A stretch of 64,000 nucleotides of DNA from Herbaspirillum seropedicae. Lineage in GTDB: Bacteria > Pseudomonadota > Gammaproteobacteria > Burkholderiales > Burkholderiaceae_D. Positions within the stretch are counted from its first letter, which is position 1. Each line of letters begins with the position of its first letter. Below, one piece after another: positions 9,278-18,143 of the stretch. The stretch lies in the NCBI RefSeq assembly GCF_001040945.1, contig NZ_CP011930.1, positions 5,265,021 through 5,329,020 of the forward strand, given 5' to 3'. The position numbers and the translations under genes were made by a program. The notes below the pieces were generated by a model. The model searched no databases, was not told the DNA's origin, and was given only the letters and a program-made list of their open reading frames with translations.

Positions 9278-10534
9278 TTAGGCAATGGCCTCGGGACGCG
9301 GGCGAGCGATCGCAAACACCACGGCCACGGCCACCAGGTCGAACGCGGCCAGCAGCACGAACAGCGGACCATAGCCGATCTGCGTGACCAGGATGCCGAA
9401 GAGCAGCGTAAACAGGGTCGCACCCAGGTAGCCGCTCATGCCGGTCAGGCCGGTGGCGGTCGCGACCTGGTTCTTGGTGAACACGTCGGAGGTGATCGAA
9501 TACAGCGCGCCGGACAGTGTCTGGTGGGCAAAGCCGCCGATGGACAAGAGCGCAATGGCCACATAGGGACTATCGACAAAGCCCACGCAGGCCGGCCCGA
9601 TCATGGAGAGGCTGCCCACCAGCATGACCAGCTTGCGCGAGGTAAACAGCGACACCTTCAGGTGCTTGTGGAACAGCGGGCTGAGGTAACCACCCAGCAC
9701 GCAACCGATATCGGCCGCCAGGAAAGGCAGCCAGGCGAACATGGCGATTTCCTTGATGTTCATGTGGCGCTCGGTGGCCATGTACAGCGGAATCCAGGCA
9801 TTGAAGGTCTGCCAGGCCGGCTCCGACAGGAAGCGCGGGATGGCGATGGACCAGAAGTTGCGGCTGCGCACGATCTTGGTCCAGCTCTCACGCTGCACCT
9901 TCTCGGGCGATTTTTCCTGGCCCTCGAGGATGTAGGCGCGTTCTTCCGGCGAGAGCAGCTTCTGGTCGCGCGGGCTCTTGTAGAACAGCATCCACAGCAC
10001 GAACCAGATCACGCCCAGCGCGCCGACTACGACGAAGGACATCTTCCAGCCGCCGTGCAGGATGGTCCACACCACCAAGGGCGGTGCGCACAGCGCGCCA
10101 ATGGACGAACCGATGTTGAACCAGCCGATGGCCACCGAACGTTCCTTGGCAGGGAACCACTCGGTGGAGGCCTTCACGCCGCCCGGAATGCCCGCCGCTT
10201 CGGTGATGCCCAGCAGCGCCCGGAAGAAGGCCAGGCTCTGCCAGCCAGTGGCAAAGGCGGCCGCTGCGCACACCAGCGACCAGGCCAGCGCGAAGATGCC
10301 AAAGCCGATCTTGGTGCCGACCGCATCGAGGATATAGCCCGCCACCGGTTGCATGACGGCATAGCAGATCTGCCAGGCCACCACGATGTAGGAGTATTGC
10401 TGGGTGCTCATGTCCAGCTCTTTCATCATCGTCGGGGCGGCCACCGAGAGCGTGTTGCGGGCCAGGTAATTGACGATCAGGGCGAGGGTGACCAGGGTCA
10501 CCATATACCAACGGATTCCTCTTACGTACTTCAT
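9278..10534 (-). CDS. hexuronate transporter, ACS-family MFS (ExuT-like)
   Basis: This 418-residue carrier has twelve membrane segments and anion:cation symporter landmarks: RWYMVTLVTLALIVNYLARNT near the N-terminus, AFFRALLGITEAAGIPGGVKASTEWFPAKER in helices 4-5, and GWFNIGSSIGALCAPP. This matches the hexuronate (ExuT) branch. It probably brings in D-glucuronate or D-galacturonate with protons. The ATG at 10534 has GGAG nine bases upstream; the ATG at 10561 lacks a site. It is divergent from the FCD regulator and shares an operator type with the uronate dehydrogenase promoter, which supports the uronate role. Confidence 0.85.
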   Translation of the reverse strand: MKYVRGIRWYMVTLVTLALIVNYLARNTLSVAAPTMMKELDMSTQQYSYIVVAWQICYAVMQPVAGYILDAVGTKIGFGIFALAWSLVCAAAAFATGWQSLAFFRALLGITEAAGIPGGVKASTEWFPAKERSVAIGWFNIGSSIGALCAPPLVVWTILHGGWKMSFVVVGALGVIWFVLWMLFYKSPRDQKLLSPEERAYILEGQEKSPEKVQRESWTKIVRSRNFWSIAIPRFLSEPAWQTFNAWIPLYMATERHMNIKEIAMFAWLPFLAADIGCVLGGYLSPLFHKHLKVSLFTSRKLVMLVGSLSMIGPACVGFVDSPYVAIALLSIGGFAHQTLSGALYSITSDVFTKNQVATATGLTGMSGYLGATLFTLLFGILVTQIGYGPLFVLLAAFDLVAVAVVFAIARPRPEAIA

Positions 10535-10758
10535 GGCGTCTCCAAAAGGATTTTTCTTCAAATCGGTCAGCGCCAGGCGCTAAGCACCCAACGCTAAGCG
10601 TCAATCGTCAAGGCGAGGACGGCTGTGCCCCTCGCGTCCCTGCGTCGGCGGTGGATGTCACGCAGGCGGGCGCGGTACGGCTGGGGTGGTGCGAAGCTCG
10701 TGCATCTGGCGAAACTGTTGTCACACCCGTCTCCACATTGTCGTTGTTGTCGCTTTAT

Positions 10759-10776
10759 TTATACGATGTCGTATAA
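10759..10776. promoter_or_regulatory. uronate-module operator, palindrome 1 (TACG-N4-CGTA)
   Basis: TTATACGATGTCGTATAA has perfect 8-base arms around TG. It sits midway in the 461-base region between the ExuT-like gene and the FCD regulator, about 225 bases from each start. The same core (TACG, four bases, CGTA) occurs upstream of uronate dehydrogenase at 16057-16068. It is AT-rich and may overlap a -10 element. Confidence 0.65.
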
Positions 10777-10786
10777 GTAAGCCTGT

Positions 10787-10803
10787 AATTAGTCGGACTA
10801 ATT
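10787..10803. promoter_or_regulatory. FadR/FCD-type operator, palindrome 2
   Basis: AATTAGTCGGACTAATT is a 17-base palindrome with perfect 8-base arms. Its inner eleven bases TAGTCGGACTA satisfy the FadR-subfamily consensus T-N-GT-N3-AC-N-A. It lies 11 bases from palindrome 1. This makes it the best candidate autoregulatory site of the FCD regulator that starts at 10996. Confidence 0.65.
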
Positions 10804-10995
10804 CCGAATGCAGGTGGACAACTCTAATGATGAGCGCCTCGGAAGTCAACCGAAATCGCGCAGATCCTGGCTGTCCGGTGCGGCTTTGCGGGGCGCTCCA
10901 GCCACCCGCCGGGAAGCCGGCAGTCAGCGCTTGCGCAGGCAGGCGTCCTCGGTCATAGTGTCTCTCAACGAACTCAACGGTAGCAGTCATCGTAC

Positions 10996-11718
10996 ATGTT
11001 AGATTCTCTCCCACCTTCCCTGGCAGCCAGCCGCACGCATCGCCTGAGTCGCTCGGAACACATCTGCCGGCAGATCATCGCCGCCATCCTGCGCGGTGAA
11101 CTGGGCGAGAACCGCAAGCTGCCCACCGAGGTTGAGCTGGCGCAACGCTATGAAGCCTCGCGCACCACGGTGCGCGAAGCGCTCTCGCGGTTGCGTTCGG
11201 AAGGCATCGTGGTATCGCGGCGCGGCTCGGGCAACTATGTGCAGCGCCTGCCCACGCTGTCCTCGCAGGGCAGTCCGCAGATCGCCAGCATCCATGATGT
11301 GGAGCGCTACTATGCCTTCCGCGAATGCGTGGAGGTGGGCGCAGCCGGCATTGCCGCCACGGCGCGCCAGGACGAGGACGTGCAGGCCATGCGCATCGCG
11401 CTGCAGGCCTTGCAGCGCGCACAGCTGGAAGGCCAGACCGGGGTGGACGAAGACCTCGCGCTGCACATGGCCATTGCCCGCGCCACCCGCAATCCCTTCT
11501 TCATCTCTACCATCGAACATGCGCTGGGGCCGATCCGCCAGTGCATGGAGCTGGCGCAGAACCTGGGCTCGCCGCAGGACGGCGAACGCATCCAGACCAT
11601 CGACGACGAACACCAGGCCATCATCCAGGCCATCGCCGAAGGCTCGCCCGCCAGGGCCGAAGCCGCCATGCGCGCCCACATCGGCCATGCGCGCCTGCGC
11701 ATCTTCGAGGGCGGCTAG
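10996..11718 (+). CDS. GntR-family regulator, FadR/FCD subfamily
   Basis: This 240-residue regulator has a winged helix-turn-helix at about 17-85 (LPTEVELAQRYEASRTTVREALSRLRSEGIV). An all-helical FCD effector domain spans about 100-235. The metal-site residues of FCD proteins are visible as Asp153, His157 (DEDLALHMAI), His206 and His228, so it likely binds a metal-chelated carboxylate. Known uronate regulators ExuR and UxuR belong to this subfamily. It is divergent from the hexuronate carrier and convergent with the ABC and uronate dehydrogenase operon, and two palindromes stand in its upstream region. Control of the whole module by a uronate or aldarate is inferred. Confidence 0.88.
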   Translation: MLDSLPPSLAASRTHRLSRSEHICRQIIAAILRGELGENRKLPTEVELAQRYEASRTTVREALSRLRSEGIVVSRRGSGNYVQRLPTLSSQGSPQIASIHDVERYYAFRECVEVGAAGIAATARQDEDVQAMRIALQALQRAQLEGQTGVDEDLALHMAIARATRNPFFISTIEHALGPIRQCMELAQNLGSPQDGERIQTIDDEHQAIIQAIAEGSPARAEAAMRAHIGHARLRIFEGG

Positions 11719-11742
11719 CCCTCACGCATGACGCGCATGACG

Positions 11743-11778
11743 CAACAACGCCGGGCCCTGCTGCGCCCGGCGTTGTTG
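11743..11778. terminator. bidirectional terminator hairpin
   Basis: A perfect 14-bp stem pairs CAACAACGCCGGGC (11743-11756) with GCCCGGCGTTGTTG (11765-11778) around an 8-base loop. It lies between the convergent stops of the FCD regulator (11718) and the solute-binding protein (11802). There is no strong U-run, so termination strength is uncertain, but position and stem suggest it serves both strands. Confidence 0.75.
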
Positions 11779-11801
11779 GTCACTGCCTCGCAAGCAGGCG
11801 C

Positions 11802-12605
11802 TTACGCGGGGTTCTGCACCGCGGCCGGCAGGTCGCGGCCGTGATACTTCTTGTAGATGGCGTTGAGCTTGCCGTTCTTCATGTTGGTCTTGACCCAGCC
11901 ATCGATCCATTCCTTGAGGCGCGGCTGGTTCTTGTTGATGGCGATGCCCAGATCAAAGGCCTTCTGTTCGAATTTCATCTCCAGGTTCTTGCCCGGCGCT
12001 TTCTTCTGCATTTCCTGCAGGTTGGAGGGCGTGCTGGAGAAGACATCCACCTGGCCCGTCACCATCGACGTGATCAGGGTCGCATCATCCTCATAGCGCA
12101 TGATCTCGGCGCCCTTGGCGTTCTGCGTGGTCAGCGTATCGTTGGGCGTGGCGCGGGTGACGCCGATGCGCTTGCCGTTGAGATCAGCGTAATCCTTGAT
12201 GACCATGCTCTTGGGCGCACCGATGATGAGGCTGATGACGGCATAGGGAGTGGAAAAGTCGATGACCTTCAGGCGCTCCGGCGTGATCGACAGCGAACCC
12301 ACCACGATATCGGCGCGGTTGGCCTGCAAGGTCGGCACGCGCGCCGCATTGGCCACCGGGATCAGGTCGAGCTGCACGCCCAGGTCCTGCGCCAGCAGGC
12401 GCGCAGCCTCGACGTCGGAACCGGCCAGTTGCAACTTCTCGTCGCTGTAGCCGAACAGCGGCGTGCTCGAGGTGGTGGCGATGCGGATCTTGCCAGCCTT
12501 CTTGATATCGTCCAGCTGGTCGGCCAGCGCGGCGTGGGCGGTCAGGCCCAGGACCAGGGCAGCGATGGCGGTGCGCGCGGCGCGGCGCAATGGGGTGTGT
12601 TGCAT
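11802..12605 (-). CDS. ABC transporter substrate-binding protein, amino-acid (SBP_bac_3) type
   Basis: This 267-residue periplasmic protein has a signal peptide (about 1-28, cleaving after AHAALA) and the two-lobe family-3 binding fold. Landmarks are GKIRIATTSSTPLFGY, VPTLQANRADIVVGSLSITPERLKVIDFSTPY and GKRIGVTRATPNDTL. The arginine of SITPER that grips an alpha-carboxylate in HisJ-type proteins is present. It is the last gene of a minus-strand operon with uronate dehydrogenase and two permeases. Family members usually bind polar amino acids or opines. The operon context hints at a uronate-linked or amino-sugar-acid ligand, which is inference. Confidence 0.88.
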   Translation of the reverse strand: MQHTPLRRAARTAIAALVLGLTAHAALADQLDDIKKAGKIRIATTSSTPLFGYSDEKLQLAGSDVEAARLLAQDLGVQLDLIPVANAARVPTLQANRADIVVGSLSITPERLKVIDFSTPYAVISLIIGAPKSMVIKDYADLNGKRIGVTRATPNDTLTTQNAKGAEIMRYEDDATLITSMVTGQVDVFSSTPSNLQEMQKKAPGKNLEMKFEQKAFDLGIAINKNQPRLKEWIDGWVKTNMKNGKLNAIYKKYHGRDLPAAVQNPA

Positions 12606-12656
12606 CTTTCGTCTCCGTTATTGTATGAATGGGCGGTACAGGGAACAGCGTATGCG

Positions 12657-13434
<778 letters not shown>

Positions 13435-13451
<17 letters not shown>

Positions 13452-14088
13452 TGAGCTTTCTCTCCATGGATGCGCTCCAGCGCGACAAGGGATAACAGAG
13501 CAGGAAATAGAAGCTGCCCACCAGCAGGAACACCAGGAAGGGCTGGAAGATGGAATTGTTGATGATCTGCCCGGCCCGGGTCAGTTCGACAAAGCCGATC
13601 ACCGAGGCCAGCGAGGTCATCTTGATCAACTGCACCAGGAAGCCGATGGTCGGCGGCAGCGACAGCCGCGTGGCCTGCGGAATGATCACCAGGCGCAGCG
13701 TCTGCCAGCGCGTCAGCGACAGGCATTCCGAGGCCTCCCACTGCGGACGCGGCATGGCTTCGACGCAACCGCGCCAGATGTCGCCGAGGTAGGCGCTGGT
13801 ATAGATCATCATCGCCAGCCCCGCCGCCACCAGCGCCGGCAGCACCAGGCCATACACCGACAGCCCGAAGTAGACGATGAAGAGCAGGATCAGCAAGGGA
13901 ATGCCCTGCACGCATTCGATGAAGAGGATGGCCGGTCGCCGCAGCCAGGCGTGCGGCGAGATGCGCGCCAGCATCACCAGGAATCCACCTGCGCCGCCGA
14001 GCACGAAGGCCAAGGCAGACAGCACCAGGGTCCAGCCGATCGACTGCACCATGAAGAAAAAATAGGTCCAGCTGAAACCACCCATCAT
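13435..14088 (-). CDS. ABC transporter permease (HisM/GlnP type), second
   Basis: This 217-residue inner-membrane permease has about five membrane segments. The cytoplasmic EAA loop reads EAMPRPQWEASECLSLTRWQTLRLVIIPQATR, the part that touches the ATPase. The sequence GWTLVLSALAFVLGGAGGF at the N-terminus is typical of the polar amino-acid family. The start overlaps the stop of the first permease gene by four bases (ATGA), and its end overlaps the ATPase start by 17. It forms a heterodimer channel with the preceding gene product. Confidence 0.9.
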
Positions 14089-14918
14089 GACGCGCTCCCT
14101 TCGATGCGCAGCGAAGCTGCCGTATTGACCGCCACCGGCCGCGATGCAGGATGCACATAGGGTACATGGGCCAGCGGCGCCATTGCCGCCGGATCGGTGG
14201 CCGGCAGGCGCGAGACCGGTGTGCGCCGCCCCTGCGCGGCGGCCCGGCGCAAGGTGCGGCGGCGCTTGAAGATAGTCTCACCGATGGCGTAGGCCACCAG
14301 CTTGACCAGGATCGCCAGCACCAGGTACAGCGCAGCGACGACGAGATAGGTTTCCAGCGAGCGGAAGGTATCGGATTGCACGGTGTTGGCAATGGCCGTG
14401 AGCTCCTCGGCCGAGATCTGCGAGGCCATCGCCGAGGCCTGCATCATCAGCAGGAACTGGCTGGTCAGCGCCGGATAGACGCGCTCGATGGCCGGCTGCA
14501 GCATCACATGCCAGCGGATGCGCCAGACCGACAGGCCCAGGCATTGGGCCGCCTCGATCTGACCACGCGGCACCGAATCGAGGCCGGCGCGGATGATCTC
14601 GGCGGCATAGGCGGCGATATTGATGATCATCGCCAGCACCGCCGCCGCGAAGGTCGGCATGCGGATGCCCAGGCTGGCCAGGCCGAAGTACAGCAGGAAG
14701 ATCTGCACCAGGAACGGCGTATTGCGCACCACCTCGATGTAGGCGCTGCAGCCGCGCGCAAGCCAGCGATGGGGACTGTTCTTGGCGAAGGCGACGAAGA
14801 TGCCGATGGCGACGCCCACGATGACCGCCAGCGTGGTCATCTTCAGCGTCAGCCAGGCGCCATGCAGGAACACGGGCCAATAGGGCGCCAGGGGACTGAA
14901 GTCGAGAGAGAAGTTCAT
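14085..14918 (-). CDS. ABC transporter permease (HisM/GlnP type), first, with C-terminal extension
   Basis: This 277-residue permease has about five membrane segments, YIEVVRNTPFLVQIFLLYFGL and the EAA loop DSVPRGQIEAAQCLGLSVWRIRWHVMLQPAIER, all diagnostic of the polar amino-acid group. It is about 55 residues longer than usual. After the last membrane helix and the basic KRRRTLRR stretch comes a Pro/Ala-rich cytoplasmic tail with no family match. It heads the four-gene ABC block, 217 bases downstream of uronate dehydrogenase, and is linked to the next permease by a 4-base overlap. The gap may hold a second promoter, but I see no convincing one. Confidence 0.88.
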   Translation of the reverse strand: MNFSLDFSPLAPYWPVFLHGAWLTLKMTTLAVIVGVAIGIFVAFAKNSPHRWLARGCSAYIEVVRNTPFLVQIFLLYFGLASLGIRMPTFAAAVLAMIINIAAYAAEIIRAGLDSVPRGQIEAAQCLGLSVWRIRWHVMLQPAIERVYPALTSQFLLMMQASAMASQISAEELTAIANTVQSDTFRSLETYLVVAALYLVLAILVKLVAYAIGETIFKRRRTLRRAAAQGRRTPVSRLPATDPAAMAPLAHVPYVHPASRPVAVNTAASLRIEGSAS

Positions 14919-15135
14919 GGGCTGCCGGGTCCATCAAGGTTTCAGGAAACCGGACATCGGTGCGGCGCGGGCGCGATCCTGCTGCGTGCGAGCGGCCCGG
15001 TGTGCCGGGTGCTGCCTTGCTGCGATTCAGGTCAAGCTGTAGCGTGCTGTGCTGCCATGCCGCGCGGCCTGGGACTTCATGCCACGCGAAGGTACGACGG
15101 TACTGCCAGGGTCAAACGAAAGCCTTGTGGATAGA

Positions 15136-15990
15136 TCAGTCCGCCAGGGGATCGAAGGGGCCCGCGGTCGTGAACGCCCCGCCCTGCAGGGTGAGCACCG
15201 GATCATCGGGCGCCGGCATGGGCTGCGCTTCCACCTTGGCGCGGAAGATCTCCGAGCTGTCCTTGGGCGCATAGCCCAGGTGCGCGGCGTAGCGGTTGTC
15301 CCACCAGGTCTTGGCGTTGGCCGACATGCCGTAGACGATGGTGTGACCCACGTCGGGGATGAACAGCGAACGGCGCAGCAGTTGCTCGAAGTCGTCCATG
15401 CTCATCCAGCTGGCCAGCATGCGGCGGTTGGTCGCTTCCGGGAAGATCGAACCGATGCGGATGCTCACCGTTTCCACGCCATAGCGGTCGAAGTAGAACT
15501 GCGCCATGTCTTCGCCGTAGGACTTGGACAAGCCGTAATAACCGTCGGGACGCTTCATGTCCCGCGCATCGATGCGCTCGTCCTGGCCATAGAAACCGGT
15601 GACGTGGTTGGAGCTGGCGAAGATGACGCGCTTGACGCCATGTCGACGCGCCGCTTCATAGATGTGGAAGACGCCCTTGATATTGGCTTCCAGGATTTCC
15701 TCGAAGGGACGCTCTACAGAGACCCCGCCCAGGTGGATGATGGCCTCGCAGCCTGCCACCATGGCGTCGACCGCAGCGCGGTCGGCCAGGTCGCACCCCA
15801 GCGCTTCCTCGTGCGCCGCGGCGGGATCGACCGCCGCCATGGCGCTGGCCAGATCAGCCACCCGCACAACCTCGGCGAAGCTGGCCAGGCGCGCACGCAA
15901 CTGCTTGCCCACGCCGCCGGCTGCACCGGTCAGCAAAAGGCGGGAAAAACGGGCGGTCTGCCACGCAGCAACATCCTGGTCCTGGCTCAT
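15136..15990 (-). CDS. udh: uronate dehydrogenase
   Basis: This 284-residue short-chain dehydrogenase/epimerase-fold enzyme has the NAD site TGAAGGVGKQL (21-31), Asp46 in VADL, a Ser-bearing FASSNHV strand (124-130) and the catalytic pair Tyr152 and Lys156 (YGLSK). HLGGVSVERPFEEILEANIKG and the GSANxxxWWDN-like MSANAKTWWDN block closely follow characterised bacterial uronate dehydrogenases. These oxidise D-galacturonate or D-glucuronate with NAD+ to the aldaro-lactone. It is the first gene of the minus-strand operon that includes the ABC importer, with a TACG-N4-CGTA palindrome about 67 bases upstream. The later aldarate enzymes are not in this window. Confidence 0.9.
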   Translation of the reverse strand: MSQDQDVAAWQTARFSRLLLTGAAGGVGKQLRARLASFAEVVRVADLASAMAAVDPAAAHEEALGCDLADRAAVDAMVAGCEAIIHLGGVSVERPFEEILEANIKGVFHIYEAARRHGVKRVIFASSNHVTGFYGQDERIDARDMKRPDGYYGLSKSYGEDMAQFYFDRYGVETVSIRIGSIFPEATNRRMLASWMSMDDFEQLLRRSLFIPDVGHTIVYGMSANAKTWWDNRYAAHLGYAPKDSSEIFRAKVEAQPMPAPDDPVLTLQGGAFTTAGPFDPLAD

Positions 15991-16056
15991 GCAGCCTGTC
16001 TCCTGAAACTATTGATCGTTATGCTTGCTGGATGTGAACGCTGAACGGACACCTTG

Positions 16057-16068
16057 TACGTCGTCGTA
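16057..16068. promoter_or_regulatory. uronate-module operator upstream of udh
   Basis: TACGTCGTCGTA (TACG, four bases, CGTA) repeats the core of the palindrome in the ExuT-regulator intergenic region, with the same 4-base spacing. Across 18 aligned bases the two sites agree at 14. An overlapping segment TCGTATCACTT also meets ten of eleven positions of the FadR-type consensus. It lies 67 bases before the udh start. Confidence 0.6.
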
Positions 16069-16423
16069 TCACTTGGCGGATTATTCCCTGCGGGCTTCCT
16101 GCTTGTCAATCAGATTTGCGGGCAGTGAAGCCGTGTTCGCGTAGGAAAATCTCGCGCAATCCTCACGGAAAAAGGGACTCAAATGAGGCCCTTCTCTCAT
16201 TAAAACCACGCCAACTGCGTTTATCCTCGACAAACCCGAGTCAAGCCCCGAAAAACCTGGAGGCCCCGGAAGAGCTCACCTAGAATGGCCGGTCCAAGGA
16301 AAAACCCCGTCGCCGGACCTCCACCGTCCCCCCAGCACGCGCGGCATGGCTAGGCTTTCCTCCCTGTTCCCGCACGTCCGCTGCGCCGCGAAGCCGGACT
16401 CATACAAGAAGTAGCGACTGTCC
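16069..16423. other. intergenic region between udh and chemoreceptor
   Basis: This 355-base region is upstream of two divergent genes and must hold both promoters. I tested the AT-rich TTAAAACC segment near 16200 as a flagellar sigma-28 promoter, but no GCCGATAA-like -10 lies at the right spacing. No small gene or repeat is visible. Confidence 0.5.
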
Positions 16424-18058
16424 ATGAATCAACTGAGCAAATTGAAGATCGGGACGCAATTGCGTCTCGGTTTCGGCATCGTCATTGTCTTGATGCTGAT
16501 CCTCATCACCTTCGCCCTGATGCGCATGAACGCCATCTCGGCCGCCGTGCAATACCAGGAAACCGTCACCGACACCAAGCTGGAGCCACTCTATGTAGCA
16601 CGTGAAGCGCTGGACCAGACCGGCCTGGCCGCCCGCAACGCCTATATCTTCCATGACCAGGCCGAAGCCCTCAAGGAACTGGCCTTGCTCGACCAGCAGA
16701 AAGCGCTCTACCTGGACGCCCTGCGCCAGCTCGAACCGGTGCTGGCCGGCCAAGCCCAGTTCGAGAAGGCCAAGGCTGGCCTGTTGGCCATGGCCGAAGA
16801 ACTCAAGCGCCCGCGCAAGTACCGCGAATCCGGGCAGATGGAGGCCTATGGCGAATTCCTGGTCAAGGAATGCAGCCCCTTGCGGCGCCAGATCGTGCAA
16901 GACATCGATGCGCTGCTCAAGGTAGTGCAACGTGAAACCAAGGCCGCCGGCGACCGGGCCGACGCGCTCTTCGCCAGTTCACTGCGGCTCATCATGGCCT
17001 GCGCGGCGATCATCCTAGGGGTCAGCATCGCCACGGCCTGGCTGATCCGCAAGAGCCTCCTGGGCCAGCTGGGCGGCGAGCCGCGCTACGCGGTGGAGAT
17101 CACCGGCCGTATCGCCCACGGCGAATTGTCCGCACCGGTGGACACGGCGCCGGGCGACCGTTCCAGCCTGCTCTATGAAATCCGCGTGATGCGCGACAAG
17201 CTGGCCTCGCTGGTGCAACAGGTGCGGGTCGGCACCCACGCCATCGCCGACGCCTCCTCCGAAATCGCCGTGGGCAACCAGAACCTCTCCGAGCGCACCG
17301 AACAGCAAGCCGACACGCTGGAAAAGACCGTGGCCGCCATGGACGAACTGACCCAGGCCGTGCGCCGCAACGCCGACAACGCGCAACAAGCCAAGCATCT
17401 GGCCGGCTCGGCCTCGGACGTGGCCAGCCAGGCCGGCACGGTGGTGCAGCAGGTAGTCGATACCATGGGCCAGATCGATGCGTCTTCGCGCAAGATCGTG
17501 GACATCATCGGCGTCATCGACGGCATCGCCTTCCAGACCAACATCCTGGCCCTGAACGCCGCCGTGGAAGCGGCGCGCGCGGGCGAACAGGGACGCGGCT
17601 TCGCCGTGGTGGCCGCAGAGGTGCGTTCGCTGGCGCAGCGCTCGGCCTCCGCCGCGCGTGAGATCAAGTCGCTCATCGACAGTTCGGTCAGCAGTGTGAC
17701 CGATGGCAGCCGCCTGGTGGAACAGGCCGGCGCCACCATGCAGGACGTGGTGGAGAGCGTGCAGCGCGTGAGCGCCGTGGTGGTCGAGATCAGCGCGGCC
17801 AGCCAGGCCCAGAGCGATGGCATCCTCGAGGTCAACACCGCCATCGCCCGCCTCGACGAGAACACCCAGCAGAATGCCGCGCTGGTCGAAGAAGCCGCAG
17901 CGGCGTCGCAATCGATGAGCCAGCAGGCCGATCACCTGAACCAGCTGGTGGGCGCCTTCAAGCTGAGCCCGGCGCAGATGGAAGGCCAGCATCCTGCTCA
18001 CCTCGAGAGCCAGAGCATCGATGTGACGCCTGCTCCCGCACGTCTGGGCATGCGCTGA
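16424..18058 (+). CDS. methyl-accepting chemotaxis protein
   Basis: This 544-residue chemoreceptor has membrane helices at about 14-34 and 186-207. The roughly 150-residue helical periplasmic sensor lies between them (4HB-like, with [25 protein letters not shown]). HAMP follows, introduced by [20 protein letters not shown]. The signalling hairpin has the tip [21 protein letters not shown]. Methylation-helix sequences are somewhat divergent ([25 protein letters not shown] in place of [12 protein letters not shown]). It ends in ARLGMR, without a CheR-docking peptide. It is monocistronic, with a strong terminator just downstream. Confidence 0.92.
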   Translation: MNQLSKLKIGTQLRLGFGIVIVLMLILITFALMRMNAISAAVQYQETVTDTKLEPLYVAREALDQTGLAARNAYIFHDQAEALKELALLDQQKALYLDALRQLEPVLAGQAQFEKAKAGLLAMAEELKRPRKYRESGQMEAYGEFLVKECSPLRRQIVQDIDALLKVVQRETKAAGDRADALFASSLRLIMACAAIILGVSIATAWLIRKSLLGQLGGEPRYAVEITGRIAHGELSAPVDTAPGDRSSLLYEIRVMRDKLASLVQQVRVGTHAIADASSEIAVGNQNLSERTEQQADTLEKTVAAMDELTQAVRRNADNAQQAKHLAGSASDVASQAGTVVQQVVDTMGQIDASSRKIVDIIGVIDGIAFQTNILALNAAVEAARAGEQGRGFAVVAAEVRSLAQRSASAAREIKSLIDSSVSSVTDGSRLVEQAGATMQDVVESVQRVSAVVVEISAASQAQSDGILEVNTAIARLDENTQQNAALVEEAAAASQSMSQQADHLNQLVGAFKLSPAQMEGQHPAHLESQSIDVTPAPARLGMR

Positions 18059-18084
18059 GCCCTGCCCTCGCCGCCCTCGCAAAG

Positions 18085-18118
18085 CGCCGCCAGGACCGAG
18101 GTCGTGGCGGCGTTTTTT
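18085..18118 (+). terminator. rho-independent terminator of the chemoreceptor gene
   Basis: A perfect 8-bp stem CGCCGCCA (18085-18092) and TGGCGGCG (18105-18112) is followed by six T. It lies 27 bases after the chemoreceptor stop, in front of the convergent efflux operon end. Confidence 0.9.
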
Positions 18119-18143
18119 CATGCCCTGCTGCTGCGGGCAAGGA

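Noticed and set aside
15089..15102. GGTACGACGGTAC upstream of the ABC permease as a third uronate operator
   Set aside because: The right half does not keep CGTA, so the TACG-N4-CGTA core is not met.
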